From assembly GCA_030762935.1 (NCBI GenBank), contig CM060899.1, forward strand, positions 63,910,501 to 63,974,500: 64,000 bases of DNA. Direction: 5' to 3'. Shown here one piece after another: positions 55,031-64,000 of the stretch. Numbering within the stretch: the stretch's first letter is position 1; every line of letters starts with the position of its first letter. Source of the DNA: Hymenopus coronatus (taxonomy: Eukaryota > Arthropoda > Insecta > Mantodea > Hymenopodidae). A program made the translations under genes and the position numbers. The notes beneath the pieces were generated by a model, which was not told the DNA's origin, made no database searches, and saw only the letters and a program-made list of their open reading frames with translations.

Positions 55031-55975
55031 ATTAAGGCAGTCTGCTACCATGAACAGTTGCAAATGGAAGGTAATTAGACGTGGGATTCAAAATTAAAGA
55101 AAAGGGTTGGAACTCTATGGGATAGGATATATTTGGATGGCGGGGCAGGCAAACAGACGGAGTATTTGGAGAAAAATTAAGAACCGCCTCTGTGATATTG
55201 ACAGACAGAAAATAATTGCTCAATGCACGGAGAAGGTTTCATTAGAATTACAATCTGGGTTAAAATCGTCGTGGAGTATGGAGCAATACATAAAAAAAGG
55301 TACCAAACACATTAGAGAGGGGCTCGCGTGGATTAGACTAGGAGCTTGGAGAAGCACAAAAATTGCTGACGAGAATAGTACGAGAATCTGTCCCATTTGC
55401 GAGGAGGAAGTGTCGGGGACACATAACTTCGCAATGGAATGGCGGGAAAAATTACTACCCGATCCTTTACCACCGCGAATGGAGAGCTAGAAGTATGTTG
55501 GACGCTACTGGCAGGCACGGAAGACGTAGAAGGGCTAGGTAAATTTATACTTAAGGCAAGGCAACTGCGATCTGTGAAGGCTGACAATAGAGAGGAGGGG
55601 AGGAGATAATAATAGTTACACAAAAGTGACTACAATGTTTTACATACATATATTTTATGTCTTACTTATGTCATTGTGTGTTGTGGTTTAATACATTGCG
55701 TACATAATATGTGTATATATTTATATTATAATTGGGTACATTAATGATTCTAAATAAGGTGTACTCTGTGGTGTAAAATTAAATATGTGTATTTGAATAT
55801 CTTTGTCTTTTTATTTTCGAGTTTACTTTCTTAATTCCTTGTTATTGTTGTTTTAATGTTGCTTGCAATTTTGTGTATTACAAAAGCACGTACGTTTTGT
55901 AGACCCGTGCGATTGTCGTAGTTCAATGCACGATATTGTTATGTCAATAAATACACTTATTCATTTATTCTTTTG
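55031..55975 (+). mobile_element. LINE 3' end, 5'-truncated
   Basis: Same family as 50990-51712, with ~370 bp more of ORF. The shared 3' UTR includes AAAGTGACTACAATGTT and CAATAAATACACTTATTCAT. It ends TTCATTTATTC, a decayed (ATTC)n tail. Target duplication not found. Confidence 0.75.
55107..55490 (+). pseudogene. LINE ORF2 C-terminal domain, frameshifted
   Basis: A 127-codon frame: IYWMAG-type start MELYGIGYIWMAGQANRRS, then IWRKIKNRLCDIDRQKII, GLAWIRLGAWRSTKIADENS, RICPICEEEVSGTHNFAMEW. Compared with 50993-51259 a deletion removes the I-LARC part of the zinc finger and shifts frame; the correct continuation (CWTLLAGTEDVEGLGKFI) is in another frame at about 55496-55610. It precedes the stop at 55488-55490. 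Non-functional. Confidence 0.75.
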
Positions 55976-56172
55976 TCTGTTCCCTTCTTGTTAATACAGA
56001 TAAACCTTCATTCCTCATTTACACATTTCATGGTAGGTATTAAAAGAATGTACTACGCTTAAGCTGTAATTACAGCTTTTCAAAATCGATCGCTATGTGA
56101 TGACTTTAATAAAAGGAAAGACAAACAGAGAGAGAGGGAGAGAGAAAATTACTTATTAGCAGTTACAAGAAA

Positions 56173-56935
56173 TGAATCTATTCCATTCACATGCCTTTCT
56201 CTATCTGTTCTGCAAATAAACTATCCTTACAAAGGATTATTCTTTTAACCACACCATAATGCTACAGATAAACATTAGCAGAAATGGTCTTATTACTTGC
56301 TTCCTTGTAATAAGGAAAATAAGGGAATACAATATGCAAAAGTATGAGTCAAATCTTTAAAAACTGATGGCTATGTGAAGCAATTGAAATTCGGTTAGAT
56401 TTGCATGGCCAAGAGTAAAACAAAAGAATCAAAACTTCCTGATTGAGAAAACCATAGATAAAATTGAAGCCAATAATAGGCAATAGCTCAGAAATTGTTA
56501 AACTATACAAATAAAACAGTATATGGAATAAATTGTGCGTTTTAACGAATCATACATTTTTATGAAGTAAGAGTTTGTGTATCTCTTACGGTTTACCAGT
56601 TATATGAAGCCTTACAGAGTGAAGAAGGGTCTTTAGATGATATTCGCAGAAAATTCAAGATATTTGCCATAAAAAGTGTCTGAAACATATTGTATTTTGA
56701 CGCAATTGTTTGTCAGTTTTGGGAAAGTCGAACATTCAGAAAAATCGTCTATGTAAACGGTTGTTCAGGGTGGGTAAATTTTCTTGAAAAAGTTTGTGTC
56801 GCATTCTTGCAAGTTACCAAACTTAAATATCAATTTTGGTATTTAACGGTCTTTTCGTTTTTGAGATATGCTGTCCATAGACACACACACACAAAAACAC
56901 ATACACTTACACAGATAAAACTTTTTCAGTTTTTC
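56173..56935 (-). mobile_element. Old H1 repeat, diverged
   Basis: ATTCCATTCACATGCCTTTC, CTTATTACTTGCTTCCTTG, TTGGTATTTAACGGTC, (CA)n at 56881-56893. It lacks the palindrome end. Divergence is similar to 3046-4007. Confidence 0.78.
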
Positions 56936-57049
56936 TAGCATGTTTGTACAATGTGCATAGCATATAGAAAAAAATTGTATTCCACCCAAAATTTAATGAG
57001 ATTTGACCTGAAATACACGTTTTAGAGTCCCTTGAATGAAAATAAAGAA
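56936..57049 (+). repeat. H1 5'-end fragment
   Basis: TTTTTCTAGCATGTTTGTAC, then ATTGTATTCCACCCAAAATT and ATACACGTTTTAGAGTCCC. First ~115 bp only, decayed. Confidence 0.65.
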
Positions 57050-57858
57050 AAAATCAGATGTGTTCCATTTACATGAATTTCTCTAAATCTCAACAACAAA
57101 TTATTGTTAAAAAGCTTATGCTTCTATTTACTTCATGGTAATTGACAAAAAAAAATTAGCCGAAATAGTCTTATTACCTGCTTCCTTGTAAGTAGAAGAG
57201 AAATAAGGGAGTACCATAGGTTAAAGTGATAGTCAAAAGCTGGTTGCTATGTGACTGATGCTCCTTTGTTTGTATGGAGAGGAGATGACAGATTCTTGTA
57301 TGAGAAAAGTATACGTTTTTTAAAGGTGAATATCTAAAAAACGATTAACTCCACGAAAAAATGTATATAACATAAATTGTTTGTTTTAACATGCTCTACA
57401 TTTTTAGTGTGGTAAGGGTTTGTTCATCTCTTACGGTTTACCTGTTATGCAAAATTCAATAAGAAGACCATCCAGTATAAAGAGGTCTTTAGAGGCTATT
57501 TTTAGAAAATTCAAGATATACATTTTGTTTGGCATGTAAATATCTTAAATATACGAAATTTTAATCAAAACCGTTACAGTCAGTTTTGAGAAAATAAACG
57601 TTTTCGAAAAACGTTCCATGTAAAGGGTAGTTGGGGGTAGGGGGATTTTCTTGAAAAATCCTCGTGTCACATCCTTGGAAGATACCAAACTTAAATACCA
57701 AGTTATGCTTCCACAGATACACACAGGACCTTTATCCAAAAATACTTTTTTGGATTCAGGGGAGCCCAAAACATGTATTTTCGGTTAAATCTCGGTTTCG
57801 AAATTTTGGGTGCATTACAATAGCTTCTCTATAATTTATATACGTGTAGAGAAAGTAA
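57050..57858 (-). mobile_element. H1 repeat
   Basis: AAATCAGATGTGTTCCATTT to GTAGAGAAAGTAA. ~35 bp around TTTTCGTTTTTGAGC are deleted near 57703. The palindrome is reduced to TCTATAATTTATATACGTG. Confidence 0.87.
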
Positions 57859-58676
57859 TAATCACAACAAAGGTTACAAAATGTCGTAGAAACGAAATGT
57901 TTATGCTCTCGATTGTATTGCCAAAAACAATAACAGGTAAAGTAAGTGCATTCAGTTTGTCACATAGACTTCTTCTCATGACCATATCGGCCAGTACAGG
58001 AAACGCCTTATGCGACTCTAGAAAACGATACTGAATATTTCTTTTAGCGAAGGCGTTCTTAGTAGACAAAGTAAAATCAGTCTGTGGCCAACAGGAAAAA
58101 TGAACTTCTCGGTTGTTAATTATAAAATATCGGTTCAGTGATTTCTAATTTTAGCAATTTTCTCTCTTTATACAATTACCGATATGGACGGGCAGCTAAT
58201 TAAACTCAAATGTCGAATTAATTTCATTTGCCTCTCGCCGTACCGAGCGGAATGGACCAGACAGCTTCGTCTGTGGCCCGCATTAGGCAAGTTGAGAATT
58301 AGATCCATGAGGCCTTCGTGACCTATGGATTTTTCTGGGGTTTCCCTGGTCGCCAGACTAATTCTGGCTTGCTACATTACATCCCCAAACTCACAGATTT
58401 ACCATTTCGTAATCATCTCTCGTTTAGTATTGAAGGATGAGGCGACGGTGTTCGCCGGATTACAGCTAGATGGTGGTTTGCGCATTTAAACGGGTATTCT
58501 GGACTCAACGTCGGGACCACTTTGGGCGGTGTCGGAGGAGTTCCAAAAGCAGCGATTGGTTGGTTGGTTCAGTTGAGTCTGTGTGGTCGGTTTGCCTATT
58601 CCGGAGGGGGTTCTGCACTGCAGCCACTTTGGGCTTATTGTGCGACAGGCTGGTAGGTGATACGACAGTGTTACAG
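57859..58676. other. Mostly unique; possible decayed SINE body
   Basis: 58310-58370 (TTTCTGGGGTTTCCCTGG) resembles the body of tRNA-SINEs such as S3, but no head was found. CCACTTTGGG occurs twice (58518 and 58624). No coding gene recognised in the rest. Confidence 0.4.
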
Positions 58677-58907
58677 GCCGCGTCGTGGCCGAGTGGTTAA
58701 ACCACACACCTCTCACCTAGACTGTCTGGGTTCGATCCCAAGCGACCACATGTGAGATTCGTGGTGGACAAAACGGCGCAGGGGCCGGTTTTCTCCCCAT
58801 TCTCCGGTTTCCCTCGGCATCGCGTTCCACCGGTGCTCCATCTTCATTCAATATATCATCGCCTGCGATCACAAGGGTAGTTAAAGCGGGCGTTAAACAC
58901 TACCAGA
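58677..58907 (+). mobile_element. tRNA-derived SINE
   Basis: Head at 58677-58750: GCCGCGTCGTGGCCGAGTGG and GGTTAAACC (A box and D-arm like), B box GGGTTCGATCCCA. The body has GGCGCAGGGGCCGGTTTTCT and the tail CACTACCAGAAAA runs into the A-run of the next H1. Leu/Ser-like head. Lack of a paired acceptor stem argues against a tRNA gene. Confidence 0.75.
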
Positions 58908-59756
58908 AAAAAAATTGTTGTGTTCCATTCACATGACTTTCTCTACATCAACAAATTTTAGTTAAAAAGCTTATGCTTCTATTTACTTCATGCTAATCGA
59001 GAAACATTAGCAGAAATAGCCTTATTACTTGCTTCCTTGTAAGCAGAAGCGAAATAAGGGAGTACCATAGGTTAAAGTGATAGCCAAAAGCTGGTTGCTA
59101 TGTAACTGAACCTCCTTTATTTGTATGGACAGGAGTTAACAAATTCCTGTACGAGAAAATTATGTTTTACAAATCAGAAACGAAAAACCAAGAATATCTT
59201 AAAAATGATCAACTCCACGAAAAAAAAAATGTATATGACATAAATTGTCTGTTTTAACGTGCTCTACATTTTTTGTTTGGTAAGTTTTGTCCATCTCTTA
59301 CGGTTTAACAGTTATGCACAATTCCGTAAAATTCATCCAGAATAAAGTAGTCTTCAGAGGCTATTCCCAGAAAATTCAACATATACATTTTATTTGTCAG
59401 GTAAATATCTTTAATATACGATATTTTAATCAAGATCGTTAGAGCCATTTTTAAGAAAATCAAAATTTTAGAAATTTTTTCCATGTAAAGGGTAGTTTGA
59501 GGTGGGGGCTTTTCTTGAAAATCTTCGTGTCGCATCCCTGGAAGATACCAAACTTAAATACCAAGTTTGGGCTTTAACGGTCTTTTCGTTTTTGCGCTAT
59601 TCTGCCCACAGAAACACACATACACACAGACAGACAGGACATTTTTCTAAAAATGTTTTTTTTGGATTCAGGGAGTCTCAAAACATGTATTTCCCGTGAA
59701 ATCTCGGTATCGAATTTTTGGGTACAAGACATAGTTTGTATAGAGAAAGTAAAAAA
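58908..59756 (-). mobile_element. H1 repeat
   Basis: AAAATTGTTGTGTTCCATTC to TATAGAGAAAGTAAAAAA. The 5' subterminal GTCTCTGCA stretch and much of the palindrome are deleted (ACAAGACATAGTTTG). Confidence 0.88.
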
Positions 59757-59799
59757 TGAGAGTGTTACAACGCCGACCTAAAGAGACAGCGAGGGATGA

Positions 59800-60028
59800 G
59801 CCACCGTGTTCGGTTAAATTTCGGTCCCGGCATTTCACTGGAAATATGCAACATACTCATAAATGAAGAGTTGGTAAAATACCAGATTTGATAATAAAGT
59901 TCATATTTCAACAATAAGACAGAAAGCTTTTTCAAGAAAATACGCTCTCTCCAAGCTACCTTTCACGTGCTAAAATTTTTGAAACATTGTAAGTTCTCAA
60001 AAATGACGTAGCGATTTTTATTAAACTT
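59800..60028 (+). repeat. Ancient H1 fragment
   Basis: ATTTCACTGGAAATATGCA, AGTTGGTAAAATACCAGATT, GAAAATACGCTCTCTCCAAG, TTCTCAAAAATGACGTAGCG. Highly diverged. Followed by a T-run at 60029-60046. Confidence 0.6.
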
Positions 60029-60047
60029 TTTTTTTTTTTTTTTTTTA

Positions 60048-60152
60048 ATCAGGAGTCTCAAAAATATATTTCCGGTGAAATCTCGATATCGAATTTTTGG
60101 GTGCAATTCAATACCTTCACTCTACAATATGTACGTGTAGAGAAAGTAAAAA
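60048..60152 (-). repeat. H1 palindrome-end fragment
   Basis: AGGAGTCTCAAAAATATATT to GTAGAGAAAGTAAAAA. Palindrome shortened to TCTACAATATGTACGTGTAG. It stands head-to-tail before a full copy. Confidence 0.8.
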
Positions 60153-61048
60153 GTAAAAATCTGACACTCACATGGCTTTCTCTAGCTGTTCTACAAACTT
60201 CATACATACGATTCTTCTTGTTTCTGCACCTTGCTAATCGTAGTACTCATTAGCACAATCCGTATAAGTAAGAAGAAAATAAGGGAATACAGTAGGCTAA
60301 ACCAATAGTCAAATGTTTTAAAAGCTGTCGTTATGCGATTGTCATTACAAATCGCTTCTTTTCTTGGCCAGGAGAAGAACAAAAGAAAAACGGACATTCC
60401 CGTCTGAGAAAAGTATAAGTACTTCACAACTGAAACCAATAACGATGAATACCTCGAAAAGGGTAAGGTCCACGAGAAAAATGTATATCGCATAACTTGT
60501 GTATTTTAACAAGACCTAATTTTTTTGTATAATAAGTTTTTGTCTATCTCTTACAGTTTACTAGTTATGTCAAATTAAGCAAAATTCATCCAGAATAAAC
60601 AGGTCTTCAGAAAATATTCCCAGAAAATTCAAGATATACACATTATTTTTTAGGTAAACATCTTTAATATATGATATTTTAATCAAGATCATTAGAGCCA
60701 TTTTTAAGAAAATCAAAATTTTCGAAAAAAGTTCCATGTAAAGGGTAGTTTGGGGTGGGGGAATTTTTCTCAAAATCTTCGTGTCGCATCCCTGGAAGAT
60801 ACGTAACTTAAATACCAAGTTTGGTATTTTAGCTACTTTTAGGTTTTGAGTTATTTTGTTCACAGACACACGGACACGCACACACACACACACACACACT
60901 GACCTTTTTCTCAAAATGCTTTTTTTTGGATACAGGGGGTCCTAAAACATGTATTTCCGGTGAAATCTCGGTATCGAATTTTTGGGTGGAATGCAATACT
61001 TCTCTATCCCTATGTACATTGTACATATGGGGCTAGAGAAAGTAAAAA
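60153..61048 (-). mobile_element. H1 repeat, subfamily II
   Basis: Closest partner of 12484-13380: both carry GATTGTCATTACAAATCGCT and the CCC/GGG palindrome. (CA)n at 60881-60899. The minus-strand frame 60570-60914 has 114 codons. Confidence 0.92.
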
Positions 61049-61505
61049 CTCTGTAGCAGTATTCCTTAATTAACATGGGTTCGTTTGCATTAGATTTGAT
61101 ATTGTTAAAGCAAGGTAGCAGTTTTAGAATTATAACATAAAATTTAGTAAATATATTCTAGCAGATATATTAAGGGAACGATAATATGAACGTGCAAAGT
61201 GTGATTAAACCATTTTCACGAGCAATTTATCACGTGGCTATCATTTCGTGAGCAATTAGCTATGATGGTTTAGCAATGTTTGTGTTTATGTGTTTGTTGG
61301 GGCAAACACGCGTGATTTAATGGCTAATCCATCCGTGTTATGATAACATCTGCGTGTGGGCTTTGGAGTGCAGATTTGAAATCGATAATTAAAACGTGGC
61401 ACTGCTTATAAGAGAAACATGAAGTTTGTTTTTACAGAACAACTTTTTGGAAGTATAATTGCACTATTTCCTTGGGTAAATATAAAATGCCAGAATTTGA
61501 CATTT
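61049..61505. other. Unique region, nothing recognised
   Basis: AT-rich, with short imperfect repeats (ACGAGCAATTTATCAC / GTGAGCAATTAGCTA). No gene seen. Confidence 0.5.
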
Positions 61506-61593
61506 TAGTACTTTCTCGACCCGTGCTATGTACATACACAGAAAGTATTGCATTCCACACAAATATTCAATACCGAGATTTTGACGGAAATAT
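61506..61593 (+). repeat. H1 5'-end fragment
   Basis: TAGTACTTTCTCGACCCGTG, palindrome remnant, ATTGCATTCCACACAAATAT. First ~90 bp only, before an opposed copy. Confidence 0.7.
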
Positions 61594-61934
61594 ATGATGT
61601 ATTCCCTTTACATGACTTTTTCTACATCTCTGCAACAAAGTATTACTAAAAAGCTTATGCCCCTCTTTACTTCATGCTAATTAGCAGAAATAGTTCCTTT
61701 TTTTGTATGCACAGGAGTTGACAAAGTCCTGAATGAGAAAAGTATAAGTTTTTCACAGCTGAAACCAAAAACAAGGAATATCTCAAAAACGACCAACTCC
61801 ACGAAAAAATGTATGTAACACAAATTGCGTGTTTTAACGTGCTCTACATTTTTTGTGTGGTAAGTTTTTGTCCATCTCTTACGGTTTAGCAGTTATGCAA
61901 GTGCGTAAAATTTATCCAGAATGAAGTAGTCTTC
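61594..61934 (-). repeat. H1 fragment
   Basis: TGATGTATTCCCTTTACATG to GAATGAAGTAGTCTTC; then the sequence switches to a '+' copy. Confidence 0.82.
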
Positions 61935-62535
61935 CAGAAAATCCCCCACCCCCAATTACCCTTTACATGGAACTTATTTCGAACATTTTGATTTTATAAA
62001 AAATGGCTCTAACGATTTTGTTTAAAATATCGTATATTAAAAATATTTACCTGACCAATAAAATGTATATCTTGACTTTTCTGGGTATAACCTCTGAAGA
62101 ATACTTTATTATGGATGAATTGTACGGAATTTTACATAACTGTATGAGATGGAGAAAAGCTTACCGCACAAAAAACGTAGAGCACATTAAAACACACAAT
62201 TTAGTTGCAATTTTTTTCGTTGAGTTGATCGTTTTTGAGATATTACTTATTTTTGATATCCGCTTTGAAAAACATACTTTTCTCATACATGAATTTGTCA
62301 ACTCCTGTCCATACAAACAAAGGAACTTCCGTCACATAGCAACCAGCTTTTGACTATCACTTTAACCTATGGTACTCCCTTATTTCGCTCCTACTTACAA
62401 GGAAGCAAGTAATAAGACTATTTCTACTATTTTTTCTGAATTAGCATGAAGTAAATAGAAGCATAAGCTTTTTAACAATAATTTGTTGCAGAGATTTAGA
62501 GAAAGTCATGTGAATGGAACACATCAGATTTTTTT
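61935..62535 (+). mobile_element. H1 repeat, 5'-truncated foldback arm
   Basis: CAGAAAATCCCCCACCCCCA through GAGAAAGTCATGTGAATGG, CACATCAGATTTTTTTT. The switch point shares CTTC/AGAAAAT with both parental blocks. Confidence 0.88.
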
Positions 62536-62555
62536 TTAATTTCTACTTAAATTGT

Positions 62556-62886
62556 ATTATATCTATATAATTGAGATTCAGAAGGTAGGTGATTATACTA
62601 GGAACAAGCACGCAACAGTGTGATTATCTACTGCAAGTAGCATCAGAGAAAAAGGTACATGAATTCACATGTTTTAAAACTGAGGTATATTACTTTTCTG
62701 CTGAATGAAAAACTTTTTATAGACTCAACCAAATAAGCTATTAATGCAAACAACCACTTGAATTAGTTGTCATGATGTATACAATTATTCATATAAATTT
62801 CTGGAAAAACAATTGAATACTTTAAGAACAGTGGTAATTCAACTCACTTAAGGTGTAATTTCCATTGTTCAGACTACCTTGTTCCC
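62556..62886 (-). repeat. P repeat (unoccupied at the E site)
   Basis: Reverse-orientation P ending at CTTGTTCCC-TTAA. It carries GCTATTAATGCAAACAACC, the TTAA at which E is inserted in the 50-52 kb copy, so it serves as an empty site. Confidence 0.75.
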
Positions 62887-62939
62887 TTAACTCTTGATTA
62901 TCTATCGTACAGAGTGATTTATATAGAACTGACACATTT

Positions 62940-63180
62940 CTTTCTTTAATCATTCCGTTGGAAATTCACTCAATTACCACCAAATTAGGCCGAATGTTCT
63001 GGAGTTTCGATTCCTTGTCACTAGATGCGCAGATGTTTACGTTTTATTCCTAATTGCATTGTTGGAAGCTGTTTCGACATTTTCTTGTAGTCAACGTGAA
63101 AATGCAGTACGATGTAGAGCTGAGTCAAGGATATTTTCAGCAAGATGACGCTACATGCCATACATCAAAGTGAGGTTATG
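62940..63180 (+). pseudogene. Tc1/IS630-like transposase scrap, second copy
   Basis: Plus-strand reading FQQDDATCHTSK then a stop, at about 63132-63170. It is homologous to the minus-strand segment around 50030, including the long shared upstream stretch (GAGTTTCGATTCCTTGTCAC). Here the motif keeps the Asp but has GA changed to DA. Truncated right after this motif by P sequence. Confidence 0.65.
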
Positions 63181-63189
63181 TAATTGCAA

Positions 63190-63409
63190 GTATGTTTTAA
63201 GACTATGTTTTATTACTTTTCTGCCGAATGAAGTACTTTTTATAGACTCAACCACGTAAGCTATTAATGCAAACAACTACTACAATTAATTATCATGATT
63301 TATAGAATAATTGACACAAATTTCTGGAAAAACAATTGAATAGTTTAAGAGCAGTGGTAATTCAACTCACTTAAGGTATAATTTCCATTGTTCAGACTAT
63401 CTTGTCCCC
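63190..63409 (-). repeat. P repeat
   Basis: A third-orientation-matched P: TTTTATAGACTCAACCACG, GCTATTAATGCAAACAACT, ending CTTGTCCCC-TTAA at 63410-63413. Same strand as 62556-62886, with the transposase scrap between them. Confidence 0.75.
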
Positions 63410-63413
63410 TTAA

Positions 63414-63789
63414 GTTGAAGCAGTGGGATCCTATTAGGATTCCTGCGCCCAACATTTGAGGGAATATGAAATACGGACATGGAGCAGATAATCGAGTGTG
63501 GTAAGGCTCTATATAATATTGAACATCTGCTGAAGCGGCAAGTGCACAGCATCCTTATGGAGCAATAATGAAATCTGCTACGGCTCTCTGTTCTTTACTC
63601 AGGCGCGAAGATTCTACTGCTTTGATGTATAGAGCGTGTCGAGAACCATGAATTTAGATAAGAATATCGACGTCACTAAAGAACCGCAAGATGGCGGTAG
63701 CTTCCGCGTAAATGGCTAGTAACAGATAAGTTCCCCCACATGAAGCCAGTGTTGCCAACTTCAATTTGATTTTTATTACCAAGCTCCAA
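63414..63789. other. Unique region, nothing recognised
   Basis: No gene or repeat recognised before the last H1 copy. Confidence 0.45.
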
Positions 63790-64000
63790 AAAATCTGATG
63801 TGTTCCATTCACATTTGCAGACATATTCGTATTACTTGCTTCTTTGTAGGTAGAAGCGAAATAAAGGAGTACCATAGGTTAAAGTGAAGTCAAAAGCAGG
63901 CTACTGAAGTTCCTTTATTTGTATGGACACGAGTTGACAAATTGCCGTATAGAAAAGTATAATATTTTCAAAGCTGAAACCAATAACAAGGAATATCTAA
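63790..64000 (-). mobile_element. H1 repeat, runs off the window
   Basis: AATCTGATGTGTTCCATTCA with a deletion of the subterminal ACTTTCTCTAC, then AGAAGCGAAATAAAGGAGTA and on to the window edge. Confidence 0.85.

Noticed and set aside
1..64000. A novel multi-gene host or defence system
   Set aside because: No intact, clustered or co-oriented genes were found; all recognisable coding traces are transposase or reverse-transcriptase remnants.

Overview
The window looks like repeat-dense, non-genic DNA of a large arthropod genome (insect or arachnid; I cannot narrow it further). It is AT-rich, has (CA)n, (GACA)n and (ATT)n tracts, tRNA-derived SINEs, a Jockey-type LINE, mariner and Tc1-like transposase remains, and TTAA-bounded DNA transposons. 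I find no intact host gene, rRNA, functional tRNA gene or CRISPR array. Every protein-coding signal I can support is a broken transposon ORF. Boundaries and percentages were read by eye and may be off by several bases.

One family, called H1 here, makes up roughly 60% of the window in about 65 full, partial and chimeric pieces. A complete copy is about 0.85-0.95 kb. I call '+' the direction that starts TTTTTACTTTCTCTA, followed at once by a palindrome around ACTATGTACATAGT, runs through a (GT)n-type microsatellite, and ends TAGAGAAAGT-CATGTG...CACAT-CAGATTTTT. It has an inverted ACTTTCTCTA at both ends, a 3' stem-loop beyond the right copy, a central microsatellite, T-rich insertion sites without a clear target duplication, and head-to-tail arrays. 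That set of traits matches the non-autonomous Helentron (DINE-1/HINE) class of rolling-circle transposons. This class assignment is inference; the ends and structure are seen directly.

Layout. 0-10 kb: mostly '-' H1 copies, one '+' copy, and a short TIR element (T1) enclosing an H1 copy. 10-18 kb: stacked '-' H1 copies, one with a LINE-like 3' end inserted and one with a SINE. 18-22 kb: low-H1 AT-rich DNA with SINE pieces. 22-31 kb: mixed-orientation H1, a Tc1-like transposase N-terminus, and a LINE RT C-terminus beside a 40-bp direct duplication. 31.5-37.2 kb: a nest of two opposed SINEs in H1, then a TTAA transposon (D) holding two tandem H1 copies, the first split by a 5'-truncated Jockey LINE. 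37-49 kb: H1 foldbacks and a dead mariner. 49.3-53.7 kb: a Tc1-like transposase C-terminus and a second nest: TTAA repeat P holds TTAA element E (which holds a LINE end) and, further right, an H1 copy. 54-64 kb: another LINE end, a SINE, H1 copies and chimeras, and an inverted second copy of the transposase/P composite.

The biology visible here is transposon dynamics, not host metabolism: successive insertion, head-to-tail amplification and foldback formation by one dominant non-autonomous family that has no recognisable transposase of its own in the window.
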